Source of the DNA: Magnetospirillum sp.
GTDB lineage: Bacteria > Pseudomonadota > Alphaproteobacteria > Rhodospirillales > Magnetospirillaceae
NCBI GenBank assembly: GCA_024707145.1
Contig: JANQAI010000005.1
Span: forward strand, 124,001 to 188,000
Direction of reading: 5' to 3'
Length of the DNA stretch: 64,000 nt
In this document: positions 9,871 through 20,919 of the stretch, in pieces
How the letters are laid out: each line of letters opens with the position of its first letter
Numbering within the stretch: the stretch's first letter is position 1
Translations under genes and position numbers: made by a program
The notes under the pieces: generated by a model
Told to the model about the DNA's origin: nothing
What the model saw: only the letters and a program-made list of their open reading frames with translations
Databases searched by the model: none

Positions 9871-10583
9871 CTACTTGCCCTCACTATCCTTGGCAGAGGC
9901 ATACCGGTCCCAAAGATCCGGTCGGCGTGTCCTGGTTATGTCCTCCGACTGACGACGGCGCCAGTCGCGTATCTTCTCGTGGTGGCCCGAGATCAGCACC
10001 TCGGGCACCGCCCGGCCCTGCCACTCGGCGGGACGGGTGTAGTGGGGATATTCCAACAGACCCCACTCGAAACTTTCCTCGGCCAGCGTCTCCTGGTTGC
10101 CGATCACTCCCGGCAACAGGCGGACGACGGCGTCCAGCAGGACCAGCGCCGGGAGTTCGCCCCCCGACAGCACGAAATCGCCCAAGGACACCTCGAGTGC
10201 TTCGTGCGCGTCCAGCACCCGCTGGTCAACTCCCTCGAAGCGGCCGCACAGGATGGTCGCACCCGGCCCGGCCGCCAGGTCCCGCACCAGCGCCTGATCC
10301 ATCAGCCGCCCGCGCGGAGTCATGTAGATCAACGGGCCGCTGCCGCCGCACCCCGGATGGCCGCGTCCAGAACATCCGGACGCATCACCATGCCGGCGCC
10401 GCCGCCGAAGGGAACGTCGTCGACCGAGCGGTGCCTGTCCGTCGCGAAATCGCGAATGTTCACCGCATCCAACGACCAGGTTCCCTTCGCCAGGGCCCGC
10501 CCGGCCAGCGACTGGCCCAGCGGTCCCGGGAACATCTCGGGGAAGATGGTGAGCACCGTGGCGTGCCACGGCGCGCTATTCAC
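9871..10583 (-). CDS. trmD: tRNA (guanine-N1)-methyltransferase, frameshifted near 10330
   Basis: N-terminal part ([23 protein letters not shown]...[18 protein letters not shown]) is in one frame, C-terminal part ([16 protein letters not shown]...GDFVLSGGE) in another. GTG start overlaps the rimM end. Confidence 0.9.
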
Positions 10584-11115
10584 CTCGTTCCCCACCCTGA
10601 CCTTCCTCATCCTCGGCAAATTCCGGCGGGTCCACCACCAGCCGTCCATTCGCCACATCCACCACCGGCACCGCCGCCTTGGTGAAGGCAACCATCAGGC
10701 TGCCTCCGGCGGTCAATCCGATGTCCAGCACCTCGCCGGCACCGAAATCGGCCACCCCGCGCACGGTGCCCAGCACCGTTCCATCCACCGCCTCGGCCTT
10801 CAGCCCCACCAGGTCGGAATAGAGGAATTCGTCCTCCTCCGTTTCCGGCAGGCGCTCGCGGGGCACGTACAACTTCGTCCCCCGCAGGGCTTCTGCGGCG
10901 TTGCGGTCCGCCACCCCCTCAAGCCTGGCGATGATGAGGCCCTTGACCTCGCCCATCACCTTGAGCTTGAAGCGGCTGGTCCCATCCTCGCTCTCCACCG
11001 GACCGTAGGCGGCCACATCGGCCGGATCGGCGGTGAAGCTCTTGACGCGGACCTGGCCGCGCACCCCGTGCGCGCCAACGATGGCGCCGACGCACACGCG
11101 GGCAACCATGGGCAC
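10576..11115 (-). CDS. rimM: ribosome maturation factor RimM
   Basis: [25 protein letters not shown]... and its position between rpsP and trmD. Confidence 0.93.
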   Translation of the reverse strand: MPMVARVCVGAIVGAHGVRGQVRVKSFTADPADVAAYGPVESEDGTSRFKLKVMGEVKGLIIARLEGVADRNAAEALRGTKLYVPRERLPETEEDEFLYSDLVGLKAEAVDGTVLGTVRGVADFGAGEVLDIGLTAGGSLMVAFTKAAVPVVDVANGRLVVDPPEFAEDEEGQGGERGE

Positions 11116-11482
11116 TTACTCGGCGGCCGATTCTTCGGCGGCGGCAGCGCGCTCGGCGGCCTGCTTGGCGCGCTCCTGGGCCTTGGCCTTGGGAGCCGAC
11201 TTCTTGGTCTGCTCGGGGCGGACCGGAGCGGGCACCAGGCCCTGGGCGGCGAAGATGCGCTCCAGGCGGTCGGTGGGCTGGGCGCCGACGGCCAGCCACT
11301 TCTTGGCGGCTTCGGCGTTCAGCACCAGACGCTCGGCGTGGTCCGACGGCAGCAGCGGATTGTAGGTGCCGATCTTCTCGATGAAGCGGCCATCGCGGGG
11401 GCTGCGGGCGTCGGCCACCACGATGCGGTAGAACGGACGCTTCTTGGCGCCGCCACGGGCGAGACGAGATCTTCAGAGCCAT
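11116..11482 (-). CDS. rpsP: 30S ribosomal protein S16, frameshifted near the N-terminus
   Basis: MALKI at 11482 is followed by a one-base shift; [39 protein letters not shown] reads in the other frame. Confidence 0.93.
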
Positions 11483-11549
11483 ATTTTCAACTTCCCTCTA
11501 ACTCGAAAACCTGAAACCAAAATTCACGCGGGCGCCTTCACCCCCTTGC

Positions 11550-11613
11550 CGTCATGCCCGGGCTCGACCCGGGCATCCATGGATCGCCGGGTCAAGCCCG
11601 GCGATGACGGGGA
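11550..11613. repeat. REP-like palindromic repeat pair (rpsP-ffh intergenic)
   Basis: gtcatgcccgggctcgacccgggcatcc and cgccgggtcaagcccggcgatgac; same unit as at 7086-7171. Confidence 0.75.
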
Positions 11614-11620
11614 GAAGGGA

Positions 11621-12988
11621 TCAGCGGCCGAATCCTTTCATGCCGGGGGGCAACAGCCCGCCCAGGCCATGTCGCATCAAACCCTTCTGCCCCAGCTTGC
11701 CGACCTTCTTCATCACGTCGGCCATCTGCTGGTGCTGCTTCAGCAACTTGTTGACGTCCTGCACCGAGACGCCCGAACCGGCGGCGATGCGCTTCTTGCG
11801 CGATGCCTTGATCAGGTCGGGATTGCGGCGCTCGGCCGGGGTCATGGACAGGATGATGGCCTTCTGGCGGCCCACCATCTTGTTGTCGATCTTGGCCTCC
11901 TTGATCTGGGCGGCCATTTTGCCGATGCCCGGCATCATGCCCAGGATGCCCTTGAGGTCGCCCATCTTCTCGACCTGCTTGAACTGGCTGAGCATGTCGT
12001 TGAGGTCGAACTTGCCCTTCTCGATGCGCTTGGCAAGCTTCTCGGCCTCTTCCTGCTCGATGGTCTCCATGGCCTTTTCGACCAGGGACACCACGTCGCC
12101 CATGCCGAGGATGCGGCCGGCGATGCGATCGGGGTGGAAGACCTCCAGCGCATCGAGCTTCTCGCCCATGCCCAGGAACTTGATGGGGCGGCCGGTGACG
12201 GCGCGCATGGACAGCGCGGCGCCGCCGCGCGAATCGCCGTCCACGCGGGTCAGCACGATGCCGGTGACGCCTACCTTCTCGTTGAACTCGCGGGCCAGCG
12301 TCACGGCGTCCTGGCCGATCATGGCGTCGGTGACCAGCAGGGTTTCCACCGGCTTGGCCACGTCGCGCACGGCGGCGACCTCGGCCATCAGCTCCTGGTC
12401 GATGTGCAGGCGGCCGGCGGTGTCCAGGATGACGACGTCGTAGCCTTCCTTGCGGCCCACATCCAGGGCACGCTTGGTGATGGCCACCGGCATCTCGCCC
12501 ATGATGATGGGCAGCGAGCCGACCTCGGCCTGCCTGGCGAGGATTTCCAGCTGCTGCTGGGCGGCGGGGCGGTAGACGTCGAGCGAGGCGAGCAGGACCT
12601 TCTTGCGGTCCTTCTTCAGCCGGATCGCCAGCTTGCCCGAGGTGGTGGTCTTGCCCGAACCCTGCAGGCCGACCATCAGGATGACGGCGGGGGGCACCGC
12701 GTTGAGGTTCAGTTCGACCCCTTCGGTACCCAGAGTGGCGACCAGCTCGTCATGGACGATCTTGACCACCATCTGGCCGGGCGAGACGGACTTGACCACC
12801 TCCTGCCCGATGGCGCGATCCTTGACCCGCGCCACGAAATCCTTGACCACCGGCAGGGCGACGTCGGCCTCGAGCAGGGCTACGCGAACCTCGCGCAGCG
12901 CCTCGGTCACGTCGGCTTCCGACAGCGCACCGCGACCGGTGAGCTTGTCGAAGACAGCGGACAGACGTTGGCTCAGACTTTCGAACAT
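11621..12988 (-). CDS. ffh: signal recognition particle protein Ffh
   Basis: MFESLSQRLSAVFDKLTGRG...GLQGSGKTTTSGKLA...DTAGRLHID...Met-rich C-terminus. Confidence 0.96.
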   Translation of the reverse strand: MFESLSQRLSAVFDKLTGRGALSEADVTEALREVRVALLEADVALPVVKDFVARVKDRAIGQEVVKSVSPGQMVVKIVHDELVATLGTEGVELNLNAVPPAVILMVGLQGSGKTTTSGKLAIRLKKDRKKVLLASLDVYRPAAQQQLEILARQAEVGSLPIIMGEMPVAITKRALDVGRKEGYDVVILDTAGRLHIDQELMAEVAAVRDVAKPVETLLVTDAMIGQDAVTLAREFNEKVGVTGIVLTRVDGDSRGGAALSMRAVTGRPIKFLGMGEKLDALEVFHPDRIAGRILGMGDVVSLVEKAMETIEQEEAEKLAKRIEKGKFDLNDMLSQFKQVEKMGDLKGILGMMPGIGKMAAQIKEAKIDNKMVGRQKAIILSMTPAERRNPDLIKASRKKRIAAGSGVSVQDVNKLLKQHQQMADVMKKVGKLGQKGLMRHGLGGLLPPGMKGFGR

Positions 12989-13290
12989 CGAAACTCCTAA
13001 CGAGTCACCCAAACGGAAACGCGCCAGTGCGCGTACCTTCGCGGACTGGCGGGCCACCGTGGTGGCGGTTTTCTCCAGAAACCCAGAGAGGCAGGGTTTG
13101 TACGCCCGCCGCCATGGGAGAGTCAAGCGTTTCCGCCTCGCTTGGACACAAGGGCCCGGGCCGTATCGGCAAGATGGGGCCCCACTTGCAAACCCGCTCC
13201 GTACCGCCCCATCCGATGCCACACGCCGAACTTGCCGAAACCCCCCAACCGGCCTAGAACCCTTGGGGTAGATGTCGCAAGAGGTGTTCG

Positions 13291-14239
13291 ATGAAGTACG
13301 GCCGCAAGCGGGTGCTGGTGACGGGCGGTGCCGGGTTCCTGGGCTCCCACCTGTGTGAACGCCTGCTGGATCAGGGATGCGACGTGCTGTGCGTCGACAA
13401 CTTCTTCACCGGCGCCAAGGACAACATCGCCCACCTGATGGGCAATCCGTATTTCGAGCCTGATCCGCCACGACGTCACCTTCCCGCTCTACGTGGAAGT
13501 GGACGAGATCTACAACCTGGCCTGCCCGGCCTCGCCCATCCACTACCAGCGCGACCCGGTCCAGACCACCAAGACCAGCGTGCACGGCGCCATCAACATG
13601 CTGGGCCTGGCCAAGCGCATCGACGCCAAGATCTTCCAGGCCTCCACCTCGGAAGTGTACGGCGATCCCGAGGTCCATCCGCAGGTCGAGGAATATCGCG
13701 GCTCGGTCAATCCCATCGGCCCGCGCGCCTGCTACGACGAGGGCAAGCGCTGCGCCGAGACCCTGTTCTTCGACTACCACCGCCAGCACGGCACCCGCAT
13801 CAAGGTGGCGCGCATCTTCAACACCTACGGACCGCGCATGCATCCCGACGACGGCCGCGTGGTGTCCAACTTCATCGTCCAGGCCCTGGAAGGCCGCGAC
13901 ATCACCATCTATGGCGACGGCAGCCAGACCCGCTCCTTCTGCTATTGCGACGACCTGGTCGAGGGCTTCATCCGCCTGATGGCTTCCGGCGACGAGGTCA
14001 CCGGCCCCATCAACCTGGGCAATCCGGGTGAATTCACCATGCTGCAGCTGGCCGAGACGGTGGTCCGCCTGACCGGTTCCAAGTCCAAGCTGGTGTTCCT
14101 GCCGCTGCCGGCCGACGACCCGCGCCAGCGCCAGCCCAACATCGCCAAGGCGCGCGAGACCCTGGGCTGGGCCCCCACCGTGCCGCTGGAAACCGGGCTG
14201 GAGCGCACCATCGCCTATTTCCGCAAGAAGATCGCCTGA
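13291..14239 (+). CDS. NAD-dependent epimerase/dehydratase, UDP-glucuronate decarboxylase-like, frameshifted near 13461
   Basis: [19 protein letters not shown]...YFE in frame 1; [30 protein letters not shown]...[11 protein letters not shown] in another frame. Confidence 0.85.
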
Positions 14240-14353
14240 TCACCGGCCAAGCGAACTGCACCCTTCGTTGTACGCCGTTGCCAGGACGGGGTAACGCCGA
14301 TACCATCGTCCTCGGGAGCGGAAGGTTTTGCACCCAGGCGTTGGAGTGACCGG

Positions 14354-16909
14354 GTGACCAAGGGCAGGGACACCGAGAGCCAGACGACCATCGCCGGCGG
14401 CCGCGCCGCCGGAGAAGGCGGCGCCGATTCCCCGCCCGACCCGGCCGCGGAACTGGCCGCACGGCTGAACGCCATCGCCATCTGTCTGCCCGGCTTCGCC
14501 TTCCAGCGCCGCATGGATGCCGACGGCACCCTGTCCTATCCCCAGTTCAGCGGCAATGTCCAAGCCGTGCTGGGGATGGCGCCCGAGGCCATGGCCATCA
14601 ATTCCAAGGGGTGCCTGCACGTGGTCCATTGGGCCGACCGCGACGCCCATCTGAGCGCCATCCGCCTTTCGGCCGCCGCCCTGGACACCTGCGTCGAGGA
14701 ATTCCGCGCCATCACCCATTCGGGCGAGGTGCGCTGGCTGAAGGGCGCCTCGCGGCCGCGGCGGCTGGATGACGGCGCCGTGGTGTGGGATGGCGCCCTG
14801 ATCGACGTCACCGATGGCCGACGCGCCGAATTCCGCCTGGACATGCTGATGGAGCATGCCGCCGACACCATCCTGATCCTGGATGAGACCGGCGCCATCG
14901 ACACCGTCAATGCCGCCGCCGAGCGGCTGTTCGGCTGGAGCGCGGCCGAACTGGCGGGCCAGTCCTTCGCCATCCTACTGGCCGAGGCCGAGCGGCGGCC
15001 CGGCCTGTTGGGCGAAGACGGTACCGGTGGCCTGGCCGGCGACGGCCCGCGCGAGTTGACCGGCCTGCGCAAGGACGGCACCACCTTCCCGCTGGAGATG
15101 TCCACCAGCGAAGTGCGCATGGAAGGCCACCGCCTGTTCGTCGCCATCGGCCGCGACATCACCGCGCGCAAGGCCACCGAGGCGGCGCTGCGCGAGAGCG
15201 AGCAGCGCCTAGGCGCCATCGCCGCCAACATGCCCGGCATGGTGTTCCAGCGGGTGCTGCGCGCCGACGGCCGGCTGGAATTCACCTACGTGTCCGAAGG
15301 CTGCCGCGACTTCCTGGGCGTCGAGCCCGAGGAGCTGATGGCCGATGCCCAGCTGTTCATGACCGCGCTGTCCTCGGACGAGCGCCAGCGCTTCCTGGCC
15401 GCGCTGGGCCGCTCGGCCCGCACCATGGAGCCGTTCGAGGAGGAAGTGGCGGCGCTCGGCCGCGACGGCCGGCGGCGCTGGCTGCGCGGCCAGTCCCGCC
15501 CGACCCGGCGCGACAACGGCGACGTGGTGTGGGACGGCATCATCATCGACGTCACCGACCGCAAGGTGGCCGAGCAGCGCCTGTCCTTCCTGGCCTTCTA
15601 CGACCCGCTGACCCGGCTGCCCAACCGCACCGCCTTCCTGGAGCGCTTCACCGCCGCGCGCGAGGTCGCCCGCCGGAACCACAGCCTGCTGGCGGTGCTG
15701 AGCCTGGGCATCGACCGTTTCGGCATCATCAACGCCACCATGGGCCATTCGGTGGGCGACCAGGTGCTGATCGCCGCCGCCGACATCCTGCAGGCGGCCA
15801 TCGGCCGCGAGGACGTGCTGGCGCGCGCCTCGGGCGACCGTTTCCTGCTGATGGTCGCCGGCCACGCCTCGAAGCGCGAGCTGACCGAGGCGGTGGAGCG
15901 GCTGCACGCCCTGGCCCAGGCCCCGGTGGCGGTGGCGGGCGAGGAGTTCGAGATTTCCGCCTCGACCGGCGTCGCCCTGTTTCCGCGCGACGGCGAGGAT
16001 GCCGAGACCCTGATCAAGAACGCCGAGGCCGCGCTCCAGCGCGCCAAGGACCAGGGCCCGGCGACGCTGCAGGTCTTCACCAAGGAAATGAGCTCGCGCG
16101 CCGCCAAGACCCTGACCCTGCAGAACAAGCTGCGCCGCGCGCTGGAGCACGGCGAGTTCATCCCCTATTTCCAGCCGCAGGTGGACCTGGGCACCGGCGC
16201 CGTGGTGGGCATGGAAGCGCTGGTGCGGTGGAAGAGCCCGGAAATGGGCATGGTGGCGCCCGGCGAGTTCATCCCGGTGGCCGAGGAATCCGGCCTGATC
16301 GATTCCATCTGCGAGGTCATGCTCGACCAGTGCGCCCGCCAGAACAAGGCGTGGCAGGACGAGGGCCTGCCCGCCATCCCGGTGGCGGTCAACGTGTCGG
16401 GCCGGCAGTTCCAGTACGCCCGGCGCCTGATCGCCGCGCTGGAAACGACGCTGGAGCAAAGCGGGCTCGACCCCCGCTACCTGGAGATCGAACTGACCGA
16501 AAGCTCGGCCATGCGCGACGCGGAAAGCGCCATCGGCGTGGTGCACCAGCTGAAGGACATGGGCATCGCCTGCGCCATCGACGATTTCGGCACCGGCTAT
16601 TCGTCGCTGTCGGTGCTCAAGCGCTTCCCCATCTCCAAGCTGAAGATCGACCGTTCCTTCGTCATGGACGTGATCACCGACCCCAACGACGCCGCCATCG
16701 TCGACGCCATCGTGGCCATGGCCAAGGCACTGAAGATGAAGGTCATCGCCGAGGGCGTGGAACATGCCCAGCACCTGGAATTCCTGCGCAACCTGGGCTG
16801 CGACCAGATGCAGGGCTACCTGTTCTCGCGGCCGCTGCCGGCCGAGGAGATGGGCCGGCTGATGGCCGAAGGCCGCCGGCTGCACTTCAACGAGCGCCGC
16901 AGAGCGTAA
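14354..16909 (+). CDS. PAS-PAS-GGDEF(degenerate)-EAL protein, predicted c-di-GMP phosphodiesterase
   Basis: PAS-like repeats; GGDEF position reads RASGDRFLL; EAL domain has MEALVRW and DDFGTGYSSLSVLKRFPISKLKIDRSFV. Confidence 0.9.
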   Translation: MTKGRDTESQTTIAGGRAAGEGGADSPPDPAAELAARLNAIAICLPGFAFQRRMDADGTLSYPQFSGNVQAVLGMAPEAMAINSKGCLHVVHWADRDAHLSAIRLSAAALDTCVEEFRAITHSGEVRWLKGASRPRRLDDGAVVWDGALIDVTDGRRAEFRLDMLMEHAADTILILDETGAIDTVNAAAERLFGWSAAELAGQSFAILLAEAERRPGLLGEDGTGGLAGDGPRELTGLRKDGTTFPLEMSTSEVRMEGHRLFVAIGRDITARKATEAALRESEQRLGAIAANMPGMVFQRVLRADGRLEFTYVSEGCRDFLGVEPEELMADAQLFMTALSSDERQRFLAALGRSARTMEPFEEEVAALGRDGRRRWLRGQSRPTRRDNGDVVWDGIIIDVTDRKVAEQRLSFLAFYDPLTRLPNRTAFLERFTAAREVARRNHSLLAVLSLGIDRFGIINATMGHSVGDQVLIAAADILQAAIGREDVLARASGDRFLLMVAGHASKRELTEAVERLHALAQAPVAVAGEEFEISASTGVALFPRDGEDAETLIKNAEAALQRAKDQGPATLQVFTKEMSSRAAKTLTLQNKLRRALEHGEFIPYFQPQVDLGTGAVVGMEALVRWKSPEMGMVAPGEFIPVAEESGLIDSICEVMLDQCARQNKAWQDEGLPAIPVAVNVSGRQFQYARRLIAALETTLEQSGLDPRYLEIELTESSAMRDAESAIGVVHQLKDMGIACAIDDFGTGYSSLSVLKRFPISKLKIDRSFVMDVITDPNDAAIVDAIVAMAKALKMKVIAEGVEHAQHLEFLRNLGCDQMQGYLFSRPLPAEEMGRLMAEGRRLHFNERRRA

Positions 16910-16970
16910 ACTCCCTTCCAGCCCCGTACGGACATTGACGGCCGGCCCGCCGCCGCCCTATGAGAAGACC

Positions 16971-17672
16971 ATGGACAGCCACCAGGACATCCCCCAGCCC
17001 AGCGGCGGCGCCATCAAGCATTCCTACACCATCCCCTGCGCCTCCGCCTTCCGCGACGCGGTGGAGGCGCTGGCCGTCCGGCGGCGGGTCAACGTGGGCG
17101 ACATCGCCCGTTCGGTGCTGCTGGTCATGCCGCCGGCGCTGATCGCCGGCACCCTGGACCCCGGCGAACCGGCGGCCGACGACCGCGAGACGGTGATCCT
17201 GAAATCGGGACCCGCCCAGGGCCGGCCTTGGCGGCGCAAGCCGCGCCTGCAGGTGCGCATGGCGCCGGGCTACGACGTGGCCTTCATCCGCCGCGCCCTG
17301 GCCCTGGCCCTGGCGCTGGAGGCCGGCCACTTCGTGCTGAAGCTGGAAGACCCCAACGCCCCCGCCGAACCGCCTCCCCCGCCGCCGTCCCCGCCGCAGG
17401 AAACCAGCCGCGCCGTCGAAGCCGCCAACGAAGAGGTGGAACGCCTGCGCGCCATCATCAGCGTGCTGGCCTTCGAGCCGCTGCCCGACGGCATCTCCAG
17501 CCGGGACGAGGCGCTGCACGTTCTGGGCTTCCCGCCGGGCGCACGCCCCGACAAGCGCACCATCCGCGCCCGCTTCCGCATGCTGGCCACCATCCACCAC
17601 CCGGACAGCCATTACGGCAGCCATCACCGCATGAGCCAGCTCAACCAAGCCATGGAATTGCTGCGGGACTAA
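16971..17672 (+). CDS. J-domain-like protein with Pro-rich linker
   Basis: C-terminal LHVLGFPPGARPDKRTIRARFRMLATIHHPDSHYG..MSQLNQAMELLRD. Confidence 0.7.
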   Translation: MDSHQDIPQPSGGAIKHSYTIPCASAFRDAVEALAVRRRVNVGDIARSVLLVMPPALIAGTLDPGEPAADDRETVILKSGPAQGRPWRRKPRLQVRMAPGYDVAFIRRALALALALEAGHFVLKLEDPNAPAEPPPPPPSPPQETSRAVEAANEEVERLRAIISVLAFEPLPDGISSRDEALHVLGFPPGARPDKRTIRARFRMLATIHHPDSHYGSHHRMSQLNQAMELLRD

Positions 17673-17803
17673 TCCGATCCGTTACGGGCAAGGAAACACG
17701 GATGCCCGCTGATGCGGGCGACGGATGAACACGAATGGACACGGCCCCGTTCAGACTTTAGCGGGTCGGCATTGCGGCACCTTATGGCGCGCCGGATCCG
17801 TGT

Positions 17804-18280
17804 TTATCCGTGTCCATCCGTGTCATGCCCCTGGCTACCGTCCAGCCTCCGCTGCGCGGCACGGCGGCGGGCCTCTTCGGCCACGTGCTTGTCGACGATG
17901 GCCTTGCCCACCGGGAACAGGGCCACGTTAGCCAGCTTGAGGTGACCCAGCGCCAGCGGGATGCCGATGATGGTGAGGGCGCAGGCGACCGCCGACACGA
18001 CATGGCCCACCGCCAGCCAGACCCCCGCCAGCACGAACCACACCACGTTGCCCACCAGCCCCAGCGTCCCGGTGCCCAGATCGTCCTGGCCGGTGAGCAG
18101 CTTGCGGCTGACCGCCTCCTTGCCGAACGGCCACAGGGAATAAACGGCAATAGTCAGGCATGCCCGCGCCCAGGGCAGGCCGATGATGGTGATGGCCATG
18201 ATCACGGCCGCCAGCAGCCAGCCCAGCGCCATCAGCAGGCCACCGAACACCACCCAGATCAGATTCAGAATCAGGGACAT
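17804..18280 (-). CDS. YccF-family inner membrane protein
   Basis: MSLILNLIWVVFGGLLMALGWLLAAVIMAITIIGLPWARACLTIAVYSLWPFGKE... Confidence 0.85.
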   Translation of the reverse strand: MSLILNLIWVVFGGLLMALGWLLAAVIMAITIIGLPWARACLTIAVYSLWPFGKEAVSRKLLTGQDDLGTGTLGLVGNVVWFVLAGVWLAVGHVVSAVACALTIIGIPLALGHLKLANVALFPVGKAIVDKHVAEEARRRAAQRRLDGSQGHDTDGHG

Positions 18281-18308
18281 TCTCACCTCTTGTTGCTGGG
18301 GCCGCCGT

Positions 18309-20805
18309 TCAGCCGGCGGCGGCCTCCGCCGGAATCGGCTGGGGATGGACGTGCGAGGCCGGCAGGGTGAACAAGAAGGCGGAGCCGCTGCCCGGCCCGT
18401 CGGACTCCACCCAGATGCGGCCGTCGTGGCGCTGGACGATTCTGCGGCACAGGGCCAAGCCGACGCCGCTGCCCTCGTAGCGGTCGTTGGGGTGCAGGCG
18501 CTGGAACACCTTGAACAAGCGTCCGACCTGGTCGGGGGCGATGCCGATGCCGTTGTCCCGGAAGGCGAAGCGCCACGCGGCGCCGTCCCGCTCGGCCGAG
18601 ATGTTTATGACCGGGGTCACATTCTCGGCATGGTATTTCAGCGCGTTGCCCAGCAGGTTCTGGAACAGCCGCTCGATCTCGTCGGGGCTGGCGAAGATGG
18701 CCGGCCAATCGCCGGTGACGGCGACCTGGGCACCGGTCTGCTGGATGACCGGCGACAGGAACAGCAGCGCCTCTTCCAGCACCCGGCGGCTGTCCACCCA
18801 ATCCATGGGCTGGCCCATGCGGCCGACGCGGGAATATTCCAGCAGCGCCACCAGCATGCGGTCCATGCGCTTGGCGCCGTCAACGGCGAAACCGACGAAT
18901 TCCTTGATCTCGTCGGTGGCCGCCGCGCCCAGGCGCCGTTCCAGCAGCTGGATGTAGCTGGCCACCATGCGCAGCGGCTCGCGCAGATCGTGCGAGACGG
19001 CATAGGCGAACTGCTCCAGCTCGGCATTGGAGCGGCTCAGCTCGTCCTCGAATTCCTTGCGGTGGGTGACGTCGAGGAACGAAGCCACCACGCCCGCCGG
19101 CATCGAATCCTCGGCCCCCCACAGCGGCGCCGTGTTGACCTCGACCCAGGTCACCCCGCCATCGGCCCGCCGCAGGCCCAGGATCTCGCCGTCGTGCCGC
19201 TGGCCGGTGCGCAGGGTCACCATCACCGGGTGATCCTCGCTGCGCATCTCGGAGCCGTCGGGATGGATGGCGCGCCAGCTGGGGTCGGCGGCGCTGCGCC
19301 CCAGCAGCTCGGCGCGCGGCACGGCGAAGATGCGCTCGGCCGCCGGGTTGCAGGCGACCGTGACGCCGTCGGGACCGTGGACCAGAATGCCTTCCATCAA
19401 CGACTCCACCACCGTGCGGTAGCGTTCCTCGCTGTCCCGCAGCGCCCATTCGGCCAGGCGCTGCGAGGTGGTGTCGGTCACCGTCAGGATGGCGGCATAA
19501 GGCCTGCCGCCGGCGCCCATCAACGGGCGGGCGTTGATGTTCAGCCACTTGATCGCCCGGCTGTCGGTGCGCAGGCCCAGGGTGACGTTGTCCAGCGGCA
19601 GGCCGGTACGGGCGCACACCACGCTGGGGAAACGCTCCAGCGGCAGGGGCTCGCCGCCCGCGTCCACCACGTCCCAGCCCAGGCAGCCGCCGGTCCGGCG
19701 CAGGCGTTCGGCATCATAGGGGATGATGCGGGCGAAGCTGTCGTTGTGGAAGGTGATCTCGCCCGACGGCGCCACCACCGCCAGGCCCTCGGCCATCACC
19801 GACAGGGTGACCCGTTGCAGGTATTCCTGCTCGGCCACCGCCCGCGACACCCGGTCCGAGCGGCGGCTGAAATAGGCGATGACCGCCAGCGCCGCCACCA
19901 GGGCCAGGGTGGCGGCAGCGCCACGCAGGATGGTCAGCCGGTTGAGCTCGCGGGCGGGAGCCAGCGCCGCCTCCAGGCCGATGCCGCTGGCCAGCACCAG
20001 GCCGCCGGACAGGCGCTGCCAGGCATAAAGGCGCAGCACGCCGTCGCGGGCGCCCGTCTGCACATAGGTTCCGCTGTCCTCCGCACCGGGCCGCAGGAAG
20101 GGACGGTCGGCGGGCAGCCGGTGGCCGTAGGATTGCTGCGGCTCGCGCGTGCGCAGCAGGTAGACGCCCTCGGCATCCAGCAGGGTCAGCACGTCGGTGT
20201 CGTCGGCCTCGAATTTGCCCAGGCGTTCGGTCCAGCGGTCGGGATTGACGGCCAAGGCGACCACGCCGGCGAACCTGCCGTCCACCACCACGGCGCGGGC
20301 CACCTGCAGGCTCCATTTCCCGCTCAGCCGCCCCAGCACCGGCTGGTTCACCATCAGCGGCAGCGACGGGTCCCGGGCGAGGCGCTTGAAATAATCACGG
20401 TCGCCCAGATAGTTGCGCGGCGCGGAACCCAGCGAGGTGTAGGCCAGGGTGCCGTCGGCATCGATGCGGAACAACTGGTAGACCAGTTCGTCCACCCCCG
20501 ACGACACGGCATCGCCGTAGAGGCGCAGGGCCTCGGGCCCCTGGGCGGCGGCGGTGGCGGCGGTGGTCAGGGTGACGCGGAAGCGGTCGAGGGTGGTTTC
20601 CACCGCCTCGGCGGCGGCATGCGCGGTGAAGACCGCGCGCCGGCGTGCGGCCTCGAAGGCCTCGGCCTCGTTCTTGCGCAGGCTCGTCGACAAGGTTCAG
20701 CCAGTAAAGGCCGATGAAGATCGCAGCCACCGCGATGATCGCGAGGCGAACATGGTCTCCGCCGAACCGAAAGTCCCGTCTTTGCGGCGATCCCGTCGCG
20801 TTCAT
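18309..20805 (-). CDS. membrane PAS-domain sensor histidine kinase, frameshifted near 20683
   Basis: TM segment LAIIAVAAIFIGLYWLNLV in one frame, then SLRKNEAEAFEAARRRAVFTAHAAAEAVETTL in another; HisKA AYAVSHDLREPLRM and HATPase motifs. Confidence 0.85.
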
Positions 20806-20919
20806 GAGTCCCTTTCCGACGCCGGGCGAATGCCGCCCCTCCTCCCGGTTGATATGCTATCACGCTTATCGCCACACTCACATGCCGTTTGCGATAGACA
20901 GCGGCGCTGAACCAGACCG

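Noticed and set aside
11444-13000. 518-aa plus-strand ORF
   Set aside because: Antisense to ffh.
18183-20717. 844-aa plus-strand ORF
   Set aside because: Antisense to the sensor histidine kinase; no recognisable domain.
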